DNA of 64,000 nucleotides from Zygosaccharomyces rouxii. Taxonomy: Eukaryota; Ascomycota; Saccharomycetes; Saccharomycetales; Saccharomycetaceae. Of this stretch, positions 36,534 through 45,760 are shown piece by piece. The position numbers and the translations under genes were made by a program. Position 1 is the first letter of the stretch, and every line of letters starts with the position of its first letter. Under the pieces are notes generated by a model, which was not told where the DNA came from, searched no databases, and saw only the letters and a program-made list of their open reading frames with translations. The stretch spans positions 1,302,001 to 1,366,000 of the forward strand of contig NC_012996.1 of NCBI RefSeq assembly GCF_000026365.1. Reading direction: 5' to 3'.

Positions 36534-37037
36534 ACTGATTGAAGCATGTGGCTGTAGATATACAGGATATGATTCTGGTAATCTTCAACTGTCGTCGATG
36601 CGATGCGATGAGCTCGTTAAGATGAGGTCTAAGTTATCAGCATGTACAGAGTTATAGAAATTTAGGGCTCGAAGTTATTCATCGGTAAAGCGGGGATAGT
36701 CCCCAACTTAAAACCCTAGACGGAGTTAACAGAAAAGGTGTATGCCAAGGAAAAATTTGAAAATTGTCACGCGAAAAGCACATGACATTCATATCATAAC
36801 AAGTCCATATTTAAATTCCATTAAAAATAACAAGCCCTCCACTGTATCGGTAGTACTAGCTTCTAGCTTCTCATTCCTTTCATTACTAGCCTTAGATTCA
36901 CTTCTTGCACTCTGAGCCGCTCCCTCATATGTTTTTCACGCTTGTAAGCTCATCTCATTTCATGTCGACGGTTCGATGCAGATAATACAAATATATCTAT
37001 ATTCCTTTCATAGATACTTTCGACTGCAAACCAGATA
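36534..37037. promoter_or_regulatory. Divergent promoter region YHK8/APE2
   Basis: These 504 bp hold two exact PAC-type octamers: GATGAGCT at 36607-36614 near YHK8, and its reverse at 36947-36954, 84 bp upstream of the APE2 leader exon. Neither gene belongs to ribosome biogenesis, so the motifs may be chance. Nothing else is recognised. Confidence 0.4.
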
Positions 37038-40000
37038 ATGCTCTTTGGGACGGTCTCAAGGCGGTTTCTGAGCTCTATAGGCTCAAGATATGTGCCCCGA
37101 ATGGGTAAATATCAGGTAGGATTAAGCTCTCTTCGAGCAATAAAGCCTGCCGCTTTGAATGGAACCACAAAGGCATCAATGGGGCCAATAGTGTCAACAA
37201 CTATAGCAAAAAGATCTTTCTTTAGAGAAAGCTGTCACAAGTGTCAAAAGGCAACTCAGCGGTATGTATTTTAAACTTTCATTACACAAAAACCTAAAAG
37301 GCAGTATTCACAGAGAGGGAAAGGTGATTACAAGAGTTGGCAAGTAAAATGAATATTGATGAGCCCGGAAGCATGAGCAGCAAATCTAGTAGTGTCAGTA
37401 ACCTATCAATTGTGAAATTACTGGAAATGAGAGCATCAATACTGCTCTCTTATATGGCCTCACTGTGAGTACTGCTTTCTTTACCCGCACAATGGTTTTC
37501 GTACATAAAGGGAAGAGACGTGCGACCAACAACACCAAGGATATATCAATGAACACGCTTCTCTTGAACATTTCTTCAAGCATTGAATTACTAACTAGAC
37601 ATTTCTTGCAATTATGAGTAGTGCTGATGTTTCTGCAAGCAGAGAGGTATTACCTACCAACGTTACGCCATTGCATTACGACGTAAGATTGGAACCTGAT
37701 TTCCAAACCTTTAAATTTGGCGGTCACTTAAAATTGGATCTCCAAGTCAATGATCCTAAAGTGGATTCCATTTGGTTAAACTCTTTGGATATCGATTTGC
37801 ACTCTGCTGCCTTGACTGACGGGACTAAGGCAACCGAAGTTAAACATGACAATGATGAACAAGTCACTGAATTTAAGTTCCCAGCGGGTACCATAGCCAA
37901 GAATGGTGAAAAGGTAACTTTGGAGATCAGTTTCACCGGTGAATTGAATGATTACATGGCAGGGTTTTACAGAGCTAAATACGAGGATAAATTGACTGGA
38001 GAGACCAAATACATGGCAACTACACAAATGGAAGCTACTGACGCTCGTAGAGCTTTCCCCTGTTACGATGAACCAAATAGAAAGGCAACTTTTGACATTA
38101 CTTTAGTCTCTGAACCACATCTAACCCATTTGTCAAATATGGATGTGAAGAAAGAAAGTGTGGAAGATGGTAAAAAAGTTACTAGCTTTAACACTACCCC
38201 TAAGATGTCTACTTATTTAGTGGCATTTATTGTGGCAGAACTGAAATATGTGGAGAACAACGATTTCCGTATTCCCGTTAGATGTTATGCTACTCCAGGT
38301 TACGAACATCACGGTCAATTTGCCGCTGATTTGACCGCTAAAACATTGGCATTTTTTGAAAAGACTTTTAATATTAAGTACCCATTGCCCAAGATGGATA
38401 ATGTTGCAGTGCATGAGTTTGCTGCAGGTGCGATGGAGAATTGGGGACTTGTTACATATAGAGTTGTTGACGTTCTTTTGGATAAGGAAAATTCCACATT
38501 GGACCGTATTCAAAGAGTGGCCGAAGTTATACAACACGAATTAGCTCACCAATGGTTTGGTAATTTAGTTACCATGGATTGGTGGGAAGGTCTTTGGTTA
38601 AATGAAGGTTTTGCCACATGGATGTCCTGGTACTCTTGTAACGAGTTTGAACCAGAATGGAAAGTATGGGAAGAATACGTGGCTGACACTTTACAAAATG
38701 CATTGGCGTTAGACTCGCTTCGTTCTTCGCATCCAATTGAAGTTCCTGTGAAACGTGCTGACGAAATTAACCAAATTTTCGACGCTATTTCCTATTCTAA
38801 AGGTTCTTCTGTTTTAAGAATGGTTTCCAAATGGTTAGGTGAAGATGTTTTCATCCAAGGTGTTTCAAAATACTTACAAAAATTCAAATTCTCAAATGCT
38901 CGTACTGGTGATCTATGGGATTCGTTATCTGAGGCTTCAGGTAAAGATGTCCGTAAAGTCATGGATATTTGGACTGGTAAAGTGGGCTACCCTGTAATTA
39001 GTGTTAAAGAAGATGGTAAAAAAATCACCTTTACCCAAAACCGTTACTTGTCCACTGGTGATTTGAAACCTGAAGAAGATGAAACTTTGTATCCAGTTTT
39101 CCTTACCCTAGCTACAAACCAAGGTGTGGATAGCTCTTTAGTGTTGGACCAGAGATCTAAGTCCATTGAGTTGCAAGATCCAAGCTTTTTCAAAACTAAT
39201 TCCGCTCAATCAGGTATTTACATCACTTCTTACTCAGATGAAAGATGGGCCAAATTTGGCCAACAGGCTAACCTTTTGTCTGTGGAAGATCGTGTTGGTT
39301 TAGTTGCTGATTCAAAGGCGCTTTCAGCTTCCGGTTATACATCTACTAAAAACTTCTTGAACCTAGTCTCTCAATGGGACAAGGAGCAATCCTTTGTCGT
39401 TTGGGAGCAGATTTTAGCTAGTTTGTCCTCTTTGAAGGCTGCTTGGACTTTTGAGCCACAAGAGACTAAAGAAGCTCTAAACAATTTCACCAGAAAATTG
39501 GTATCCTCCAAGGCTCACAATTTAGGTTGGGAATTCTCTTCCAGTGATTCCTTTGCTACCCAACGTTTGAAGGTTGCCATGTTTGGTGCAGCTGCTGGTG
39601 CAAGGGACACTGAAGTGGAAAAATCCGCCCTGGATATGTTTACCAAGTATGCCGCTGGTGATAAACATGCTATCCCTGCACTAATCAAACCAATTGTGTT
39701 CAGTGCTGCTGCTAGAGCAGGTGGTGTGGATAACTACGAAAAGATTTTACACATCTACAAGAATCCAACTTCTACTGATGAAAAATTAGCAGCTTTGAGA
39801 ACTTTGGGTAGATTTGAAGATGCTAAATTGTTGGAGAGAACCCTTGGATACTTGACTGATGGCACTGTATTGAACCAAGATATCTATATCCCCATGCAAG
39901 GTATGAGAACTCACAAACAAGGTATTGAAACTTTGTGGTCATGGTTACAAACCAACTGGGAGGATATTTCTAAAAGATTACCACCTGGAATGTCGATGTT

Positions 40001-40205
40001 GGGTTCTGTGGTTATTATCAGCACTTCTGCGTTTACTTCCTTGGAAGTCATCGATCAAATCAAGAAGTTCTTCAGCGACAAGTCCACAAAAGGTTTCGAT
40101 CAATCATTAGCCCAATCCTTAGATACTATTGTCTCTAAGGCCAAGTGGGTTAACAGGGACCGTGAAGTTGTTAAAGACTATTTGAAAGAACACGGTTACT
40201 TTTAA
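37038..40205 (+). CDS. APE2: Spliced M1 aminopeptidase APE2, long form (join 37038..37261, 37622..40205)
   Basis: This zinc metallo-aminopeptidase of family M1 removes N-terminal residues with broad preference. Exon 1 codes 74 residues plus two bases; its start MLFGTVSRRFLSSIG is Arg/Ser-rich without acids, like a mitochondrial presequence. It joins in frame (CG+T, Arg) to ADVSASREV of exon 2, giving 935 residues, close to S. cerevisiae Ape2 (about 952), whose gene also has a 5' intron. The catalytic domain shows the substrate motif GAMENWG and the zinc motif HELAHQWFGNLVTMDWW with the distal glutamate in NEGFATW. S. cerevisiae holds two copies, APE2 (spliced, long) and AAP1 (unspliced, short); here a single gene faces both. 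Splice sites are excellent but no transcript was seen. Confidence 0.88.
37262..37621 (+). other. Spliceosomal intron of APE2
   Basis: This is a 360-nt intron with the perfect yeast 5' site GTATGT (37262-37267), the perfect branch point TACTAAC (37589-37595, branch A at 37594) and a TAG 3' site ending at 37621, 27 nt downstream. An earlier TAG directly after the branch point is too close to be used. Removal restores one open frame of 936 codons. The ATG of the short form (37614) lies inside the intron's last eight bases. Confidence 0.9.
37614..40205 (+). CDS. AAP1: Alternative short, cytosolic form of the aminopeptidase (AAP1-like)
   Basis: Without splicing, or from transcripts starting inside the intron, the ATG at 37614 opens 863 residues beginning MSSADVSASREVLPTNVTP. 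This matches S. cerevisiae Aap1 (856 residues, a cytosolic Arg/Ala aminopeptidase linked to glycogen storage) in start and length. In the unspliced long transcript the leader frame ends at a TAA (37272-37274), so the short form would need its own transcription start or reinitiation. The two forms share all catalytic residues. Confidence 0.7.
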   Translation: MSSADVSASREVLPTNVTPLHYDVRLEPDFQTFKFGGHLKLDLQVNDPKVDSIWLNSLDIDLHSAALTDGTKATEVKHDNDEQVTEFKFPAGTIAKNGEKVTLEISFTGELNDYMAGFYRAKYEDKLTGETKYMATTQMEATDARRAFPCYDEPNRKATFDITLVSEPHLTHLSNMDVKKESVEDGKKVTSFNTTPKMSTYLVAFIVAELKYVENNDFRIPVRCYATPGYEHHGQFAADLTAKTLAFFEKTFNIKYPLPKMDNVAVHEFAAGAMENWGLVTYRVVDVLLDKENSTLDRIQRVAEVIQHELAHQWFGNLVTMDWWEGLWLNEGFATWMSWYSCNEFEPEWKVWEEYVADTLQNALALDSLRSSHPIEVPVKRADEINQIFDAISYSKGSSVLRMVSKWLGEDVFIQGVSKYLQKFKFSNARTGDLWDSLSEASGKDVRKVMDIWTGKVGYPVISVKEDGKKITFTQNRYLSTGDLKPEEDETLYPVFLTLATNQGVDSSLVLDQRSKSIELQDPSFFKTNSAQSGIYITSYSDERWAKFGQQANLLSVEDRVGLVADSKALSASGYTSTKNFLNLVSQWDKEQSFVVWEQILASLSSLKAAWTFEPQETKEALNNFTRKLVSSKAHNLGWEFSSSDSFATQRLKVAMFGAAAGARDTEVEKSALDMFTKYAAGDKHAIPALIKPIVFSAAARAGGVDNYEKILHIYKNPTSTDEKLAALRTLGRFEDAKLLERTLGYLTDGTVLNQDIYIPMQGMRTHKQGIETLWSWLQTNWEDISKRLPPGMSMLGSVVIISTSAFTSLEVIDQIKKFFSDKSTKGFDQSLAQSLDTIVSKAKWVNRDREVVKDYLKEHGYF

Positions 40206-40433
40206 AGTTATATACGATCGTAGATAACTTACCCTAGTGCTGCGGCTGATAACACATGATATTCGTCATTACGTTACGTTGTGTGAGAACGTATCTCTTC
40301 GAGCATCATTGAAAAAATCTCGAAGCACCGGACTTTATCACGAGATGTATAGACATGATTCTATAAAAGAATGAATAGCTTAATGAAATTGTGAGATTAT
40401 TCGGTATCTTTTGCTAAAACTTTAAGGGTACCA

Positions 40434-41324
40434 ATGGCTGCTAAAGAAATTGACTTGAAGGCTGTAGAAGAGTTTCTGGCTGATCTAGCGTGTAATAAAG
40501 TTGGTCCCATCATTAAATCAAAATCAGGTTCTCAACAAAACTATGAACTGAAGACAGGTGCTAGAAACGTGGATATAGTTACCACTATTGATAAACAAGT
40601 GGAACAAATCGTATGGAATACGCTTAAGTCTCAATATCCTGGGTTCCAATTTATTGGTGAGGAAAGTTACGTTAAAGGTGTCACTAAGATCACTGATGAT
40701 CCAACTTTTATCATAGATCCAATTGATGGTACTACGAATTTCGTGCATGATTTCCCCTTCAGCTGCACATCCCTGGGTATGACTTTGAATAAGGAACCTG
40801 TTGTAGGAGTCATTTACAACCCTCATTTAAACTTATTGGTATCTGCATCTCGGGGAAATGGTGTTAAAGTTAATGGAGAACCATTTAACTATAAGGAAAA
40901 GATTAGCTCTATGGGCACATTACAGTTGAATAAATCAATAGTGGGATTGCAGCCGGGATCCGCGAGAGAAGGTCCAAATTTTAAATGTAAGGCATCTACT
41001 TATCAAAACTTACTTTCGGTAGATGGTGGATTTATACATGGGTCGAGAAACTTAGGATCTTCAGCAATGTCGATGGCTTACATTGCGCTGGGTAGTTTGG
41101 ATGCTTATTGGGATGGTGGATGTTACGCTTGGGACGTTTGTGCCGGCTGGTGTATTCTAAAGGAAACTGGAGGTCGAGTGGTAGGCGCTAATTCTGGTGA
41201 ATGGGACATTGATGTCGATAATCGAAGTTATTTGGCACTTAGAGGTGCTCATAGCGGCGAAGAACAGGAGAAATATGTCAAGGAATTCTGGTCCTGTGTT
41301 ATTGGAAATTTAAAATACGATTGA
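40434..41324 (+). CDS. INM1: Inositol monophosphatase INM1
   Basis: This 296-residue Mg2+-dependent, Li+-sensitive phosphatase hydrolyses inositol phosphate to free inositol for phosphatidylinositol synthesis. Metal-site motifs are GEES (about residue 76), DPIDGTTNFVHDFPF (about 95-109) and WDGGCYAWDVCAGWCI (about 225-240). Length equals S. cerevisiae Inm1 (295). The position between the aminopeptidase and YHR045W matches YHR046C. A second family member, INM2, lies at 52451-53329 in this same window. Confidence 0.95.
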   Translation: MAAKEIDLKAVEEFLADLACNKVGPIIKSKSGSQQNYELKTGARNVDIVTTIDKQVEQIVWNTLKSQYPGFQFIGEESYVKGVTKITDDPTFIIDPIDGTTNFVHDFPFSCTSLGMTLNKEPVVGVIYNPHLNLLVSASRGNGVKVNGEPFNYKEKISSMGTLQLNKSIVGLQPGSAREGPNFKCKASTYQNLLSVDGGFIHGSRNLGSSAMSMAYIALGSLDAYWDGGCYAWDVCAGWCILKETGGRVVGANSGEWDIDVDNRSYLALRGAHSGEEQEKYVKEFWSCVIGNLKYD

Positions 41325-41390
41325 TGCGACTTTTTCCATATATATAATTATATATATGTGTACTTTATAGAATAATAATGATAAGCCTTT

Positions 41391-43064
41391 TTATTTATAG
41401 AGGTAAAGGCATCCATCTTGGCCCCAAAGGCCAAATATTCCAACCATTGGCATCCAACCTTCGCCTCCTCCAAATTCACCAGATAATTCCCTAGCCTTCT
41501 CTAAACGTGCAGGTTCTACCGGTTTACCAATAGTGAAACCACGAATACAAAGCATACCTTGCCTTCTAGTAACATCTAACTCAGAATTCTCTTTAGTCTG
41601 TACTAGTTTTCCCTCTAAAGTCGTAGATATAGGTCCACAAAATATGAAATTAGCACTAACTCTTGGTGGCAATATTCTATAATCGTAAAAGTTTGTATGA
41701 GCAATGGGACCCATGACAGTATGAGGACAGTAGTATTCAAATATTACTCTCGAACCTAAGTGAGCTCTCAGATAGTTTAATTGTAAGGAATCTAAGGTAT
41801 TTCCGCTCTGACCTCTCTTCAACTTGGGAACATTCTTGGGAAATGAATTCACTAAAGAAGAATCTGATACGCAGTCTAGCAAATATGTAGATCTTAGCTT
41901 TTCAATCGACTTTATAGGGAGTTGACCGATTGCTGTGAAGACCCCCTCAGTTAACAAAGCGGTAGCCCATTGGTACTTCAACTTTTGAACAAATGAACTG
42001 TTGGCTGATACCGACCTCTTGACTACGGTTAGCAATTCGTTAGCATCAGCCAAGAGTAAAGTGGGATTGTATAACTTGTTTAAATCCAGGGTATCCTGAA
42101 AGGAAACCTTACCGCCATGCAAAAGAACCGCAAGAACCTTTTGCCACACTTGCAGGCATAAGTTGAGACTACTTAAATTTCCAGTAACTGCCAGTGAATC
42201 CTTGCCATTCAATTCGTGGCCCAAGGGAAAATTACGAACGAACGATGCAACACCGCTCACTAGGCATCCTTGGCTAAAACTCGTAGTGTCTCCATGAGGG
42301 GATGTAAAATATAGTAAACTCTTGCTATCATCAGAATTATCCTCGGGTGCTGAATACATATACGAATTGTCGTTCTTGTAACCATGAATGAGTTGATCCC
42401 AAGATATGACATTTTTGTGGTCTCCAGAAATGTATGATGAATTGGATTCGCATACTATTATCAATTCGTACCATTCCTCACTTCCACGGAGTTGGGAAAA
42501 GGATTCCCACGAATCGACCACTAGAATGCTGATGTCTTCCAGCTTCTTACGGGGCATAGATGTAAGGAAATGGGGTAATGTATTATATTTAACGGAAGCC
42601 ATCATTGATGCAATAGAAATAATAAACCCTTGAGATCTGGATGGTGTCACCAATATACCAACATTTCCATGGGCATTGGATAAGTATGTTTCTAAAATAT
42701 ATTTAGCCATACCGTTTATTTCCTGTAAGGATAGATCTTTAGATTGGTCCACAAATCTAATAGAGTTCTTGTCAGCTAAATCCATGATAGCACACCAGAT
42801 ATCTGCAAAATTACCATTACGAAGCTTATACTTGAGTGATAATCCCAGACCTGTTACCAGTGGGAATCCCAAAGGCAGTAAAAAGTTTCTGTATAATGCA
42901 GTTTCATTCTCTTTTCGAGTGGTGGTGACATTGGATTGTTCTTGTGCAGCTAATTCACTAAAATCACGTTTGAGATCCAAATAGAAAATTCTAAATATCC
43001 AATTCGTTGCCAGCAGAATGGCTAATACCGTCGCAATGGCCTTGATCAAGCTCAACCACTCCAT
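41391..43064 (-). CDS. YHR045W: ER protein related to acyl-CoA synthetases, YHR045W homologue
   Basis: This 557-residue protein has an N-terminal membrane anchor (about residues 5-24, KAIATVLAILLATNWIF). It then shows faint resemblance to AMP-forming acyl-CoA synthetases: NFADIWCAIMDLADKNSIRF, DLSLQEINGMAKYILE and SLLYFTSPHGDTTSF, where the usual Ser/Thr/Gly-rich AMP loop is degenerate. The usual catalytic TGD and lysine motifs are not obvious, so it may be an inactive relative. The start is the first ATG at 43064; upstream the frame opens only from TTG. Synteny with INM1 and length (S. cerevisiae 560) support the homologue, which is reported at the ER with unknown function. Confidence 0.85.
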   Translation of the reverse strand: MEWLSLIKAIATVLAILLATNWIFRIFYLDLKRDFSELAAQEQSNVTTTRKENETALYRNFLLPLGFPLVTGLGLSLKYKLRNGNFADIWCAIMDLADKNSIRFVDQSKDLSLQEINGMAKYILETYLSNAHGNVGILVTPSRSQGFIISIASMMASVKYNTLPHFLTSMPRKKLEDISILVVDSWESFSQLRGSEEWYELIIVCESNSSYISGDHKNVISWDQLIHGYKNDNSYMYSAPEDNSDDSKSLLYFTSPHGDTTSFSQGCLVSGVASFVRNFPLGHELNGKDSLAVTGNLSSLNLCLQVWQKVLAVLLHGGKVSFQDTLDLNKLYNPTLLLADANELLTVVKRSVSANSSFVQKLKYQWATALLTEGVFTAIGQLPIKSIEKLRSTYLLDCVSDSSLVNSFPKNVPKLKRGQSGNTLDSLQLNYLRAHLGSRVIFEYYCPHTVMGPIAHTNFYDYRILPPRVSANFIFCGPISTTLEGKLVQTKENSELDVTRRQGMLCIRGFTIGKPVEPARLEKARELSGEFGGGEGWMPMVGIFGLWGQDGCLYLYK

Positions 43065-43127
43065 TCCCGTTAAATTATCTAATTCATGTGAATTGTAGTT
43101 GTGAGAGTTTGGAAGGCACCTGTACAA

Positions 43128-43537
43128 TGGATATATAAGAACTCAGGGGATAGAAAAAAAATTGCAATTATACTGGAGTGCATTGCATTTGTGACGTTAA
43201 ACGACCCATAGGAGGCATTGTTGTGTCCGTTTTTTCTAGGCTTTCTATATCGTTAAATCTATGAGCTTAGCACCTAGCACCTATATATACAAGACATTGG
43301 AAACCTAATCTTAATTAGTGTAGAAATAGATCTAATATAGATTACAAGAATGAGGAGCGGCCACTAGAAACCAATCAGCAATGCTTTAAGATCTAGTATT
43401 GAACAGATCTGTTAATGCGACGATATAAGATGAGATGAATTTCGACGCGCTTGTACGAATCTACTGCATTCATTATATACACAACTCTAGGACTGAAGGA
43501 TCCGGTAACAAGTTACTACGAAGTCTAATCCACTACA
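43128..43537. promoter_or_regulatory. Divergent region YHR045W/RNH202
   Basis: These bases contain an exact PAC octamer GATGAGAT at 43429-43436, about 100 bp upstream of RNH202. Otherwise there is AT-rich promoter DNA and no gene. Confidence 0.4.
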
Positions 43538-44557
43538 ATGACTGTGGGATCAGATTCCAAGAGATGGATTTTGGTACTACCGCCAGAATTGCTCGATTGT
43601 AAAGAGAACGCCCAGATCTTTTCACTACCACATCCATCAAATAATACATCCAAGGACCGTATGCAACTAGTAGAATTCAAAGGAAAAGGCATTTACCAAT
43701 TGAAATCTCATGAATTTAGTCGAGGTTGTTCCTACACTGATGATCAAGATCAGGCGGAAGACAATTATCATTATACAAAAGATGGTAAGACGATAAAATC
43801 TACTCTGGTAATTAATGAAAACGATCCTCAAAACGGGTATGTAATGGAAGATGGAGATTTTCAGTATTTATCGAAAACTGATATTACATTCAATCTAATT
43901 GGATTCTTCTATAAAGAATTCACAGTGCAAGATGAGAAGGATTATTTGAGAGAAGACGCCCCCACCACGATGCAGAGTGATAACAAATTTTTGGGACTAA
44001 GAGACTACCATGACTTACTTGTTGACTCACACGACCATGAGTGGAGCAAGGTTTCCCTAGAAACTTTTAAAGCGGCAATGGAAAATGTTGCAGATCCCAT
44101 TGAAGAAGCTGGTGATATCTATTACAAAATAACTACTCAAAAGATTATGCAGTGTCTAATTCGAAAAACAAGGCAAATCCTAGATGCCTTTCCCACGACC
44201 ATTCCAATTCCATCATCCCTACCACCGGAAATTATGGAATCTGCCAAAGTGACTATCGCTGTGAATTTATTGATATCACTGATTCCAAGACCTGCATATT
44301 GGCATTTGGTTAAATACACTGGTGAGGAATTAAATGTAGCAAAGGCGTTTCAGAAGTACGAGGACTATATACAAAATATCAAAGATGTTACCAAGGAGAA
44401 AGAATCACTAGTACAGAGTGCTATGAACGTAGGACTCACTAATGGGTCAAACTCGACGACGAAAACTACGAAAAAGGTCGTTAAAAAGACAGTATCACAG
44501 AGGAAAGTGGCTACGGGTAAAGGATCCATCGATGGATTCTTTAAGAGAGCCAAATGA
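43538..44557 (+). CDS. RNH202: RNase H2 subunit B, RNH202
   Basis: This 339-residue non-catalytic subunit of the trimeric RNase H2, with Rnh201 and Rnh203, removes ribonucleotides and RNA:DNA hybrids from the genome. The start SKRWILVLPPEL and a triple-barrel-like N-terminal part match the family. Helical segments follow (NEAGDIYYKITTQKIM region). The C-terminus is Lys-rich and ends GSIDGFFKRAK, a PIP-like peptide with Lys instead of the usual Gln, which would tether the enzyme to PCNA. Length is close to S. cerevisiae Rnh202 (350). The same order RNH202-RRP45-PHM6 occurs in S. cerevisiae (YDR279W-YDR281C). Confidence 0.93.
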   Translation: MTVGSDSKRWILVLPPELLDCKENAQIFSLPHPSNNTSKDRMQLVEFKGKGIYQLKSHEFSRGCSYTDDQDQAEDNYHYTKDGKTIKSTLVINENDPQNGYVMEDGDFQYLSKTDITFNLIGFFYKEFTVQDEKDYLREDAPTTMQSDNKFLGLRDYHDLLVDSHDHEWSKVSLETFKAAMENVADPIEEAGDIYYKITTQKIMQCLIRKTRQILDAFPTTIPIPSSLPPEIMESAKVTIAVNLLISLIPRPAYWHLVKYTGEELNVAKAFQKYEDYIQNIKDVTKEKESLVQSAMNVGLTNGSNSTTKTTKKVVKKTVSQRKVATGKGSIDGFFKRAK

Positions 44558-44635
44558 AAACTGGCAATTGATCGCATCGCAATATAATATTTGATCTCGT
44601 ATTGCCAACGTTATTTTGGTCACGTTCGACGAATA

Positions 44636-44674
44636 TGAAAAATTACGAGGCTCTCGGTCCCAATGAGATGAGGT
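44636..44674 (+). promoter_or_regulatory. RRPE- and PAC-like motifs upstream of RRP45
   Basis: TGAAAAATTA (44636-44645) is close to the RRPE consensus and two overlapping near-PAC octamers (each one base off) lie at 44662-44674. The paired arrangement about 100-130 bp upstream suits an RNA-processing gene. Confidence 0.5.
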
Positions 44675-44768
44675 GAAGTGAACTATAGAATAGAAGTGAA
44701 AGACTGGATTCAATTGATTTCGAGGTAAAACATTGTGCTTTTGGGATTAAAACTTTATTAAAACTGCG

Positions 44769-45689
44769 ATGGCAAAGGATATTGAATTCTCAACTTCGGA
44801 AAACAAGTTCATTTTAGATGCATTGAGGCAAAATCTTAGACTTGATGGAAGATCCTTTGATCAGTTTCGAGATGTTGACATTAAATTTGGTAAAGAATAT
44901 GGTGATGTAACCGTTACAATGGGGAAGACCAAGATACACTGTAGGATAAGTTGCCAGATAGCCCAACCTTATGAAGACAGACCTTTTGAAGGTTTATTTC
45001 TAATATCCACGGAGACATCACCCATGGCGGGACCTCAATTTGAAAACGGTAACAGTACCGGTGAAGATGAAGTCTTATGTGTAAGAATTATCGAAAAGGC
45101 CGTGAGAAGATCTGGTGCTCTAGATGTTGAAGGATTGTGCATTGTAGCAGGTAGTAAATGTTGGGCAATTAGAGCGGATGTGCATTTCTTAGATTGTGAT
45201 GGTGGTTTATTAGATGCATCTTGTATTGCAGTGATGACAGCACTGTTACATTTCAAAAAACCTGATATTACGGTACTTGGTGATAGAGTTACTGTACATC
45301 CTACAGATGAAAGAGAGCCTGTACCTCTTGGGATTCTACACATCCCCATTTGTGTTACTTTCTCTTTCTTTAATCCTCAAGATACCGAGGAAAACATCAA
45401 AGGTGATTCTAACGCGGAGATAGCCATTATAGATGCAAATTTGAAAGAGGAATTACTTCGAGACGGTACTTTAACGGTGACGCTAAATAAAAACCGAGAA
45501 GTGGTACAAGTTTCTAAAGCTGGTGGATTGCCCATGGATGCACTTTCATTAATGGAGAATTGTTACAAGGCCTATACTATTACTGAGAAATTAACTGATC
45601 AAATACTGGCGTGTGTGAAGGAAGATGACTCTAAGAGAAATCAATACGCAGGCCTTTTGAGTTCTGAAAACGCCCGTGATGCTACTTAA
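44769..45689 (+). CDS. RRP45: Exosome core subunit RRP45
   Basis: This 306-residue RNase PH-like protein is part of the hexameric ring of the RNA exosome in nucleus and cytoplasm. The ring is catalytically inert in yeast. RNase PH fold blocks are NLRLDGRSFDQFRDVDIKFG, TMGKTKIHCRISCQIA, RIIEKAVRRSGALDVE and WAIRADVHFLDCDGGLLDA. Length equals S. cerevisiae Rrp45 (305). RNH202 precedes it on the same strand by 211 bp. Confidence 0.97.
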   Translation: MAKDIEFSTSENKFILDALRQNLRLDGRSFDQFRDVDIKFGKEYGDVTVTMGKTKIHCRISCQIAQPYEDRPFEGLFLISTETSPMAGPQFENGNSTGEDEVLCVRIIEKAVRRSGALDVEGLCIVAGSKCWAIRADVHFLDCDGGLLDASCIAVMTALLHFKKPDITVLGDRVTVHPTDEREPVPLGILHIPICVTFSFFNPQDTEENIKGDSNAEIAIIDANLKEELLRDGTLTVTLNKNREVVQVSKAGGLPMDALSLMENCYKAYTITEKLTDQILACVKEDDSKRNQYAGLLSSENARDAT

Positions 45690-45721
45690 TAATTGATTTT
45701 AATCTAAAACTAATTTTTTTT

Positions 45722-45741
45722 TTATTATTATTATTATTATT
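45722..45741. repeat. (TTA)n microsatellite with T tract
   Basis: A run of T (45713-45723) passes into TTA units between the convergent genes RRP45 and PHM6; it may serve as 3'-end signal DNA. Confidence 0.8.
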
Positions 45742-45760
45742 TGTTTTATTAAAACCCTAA

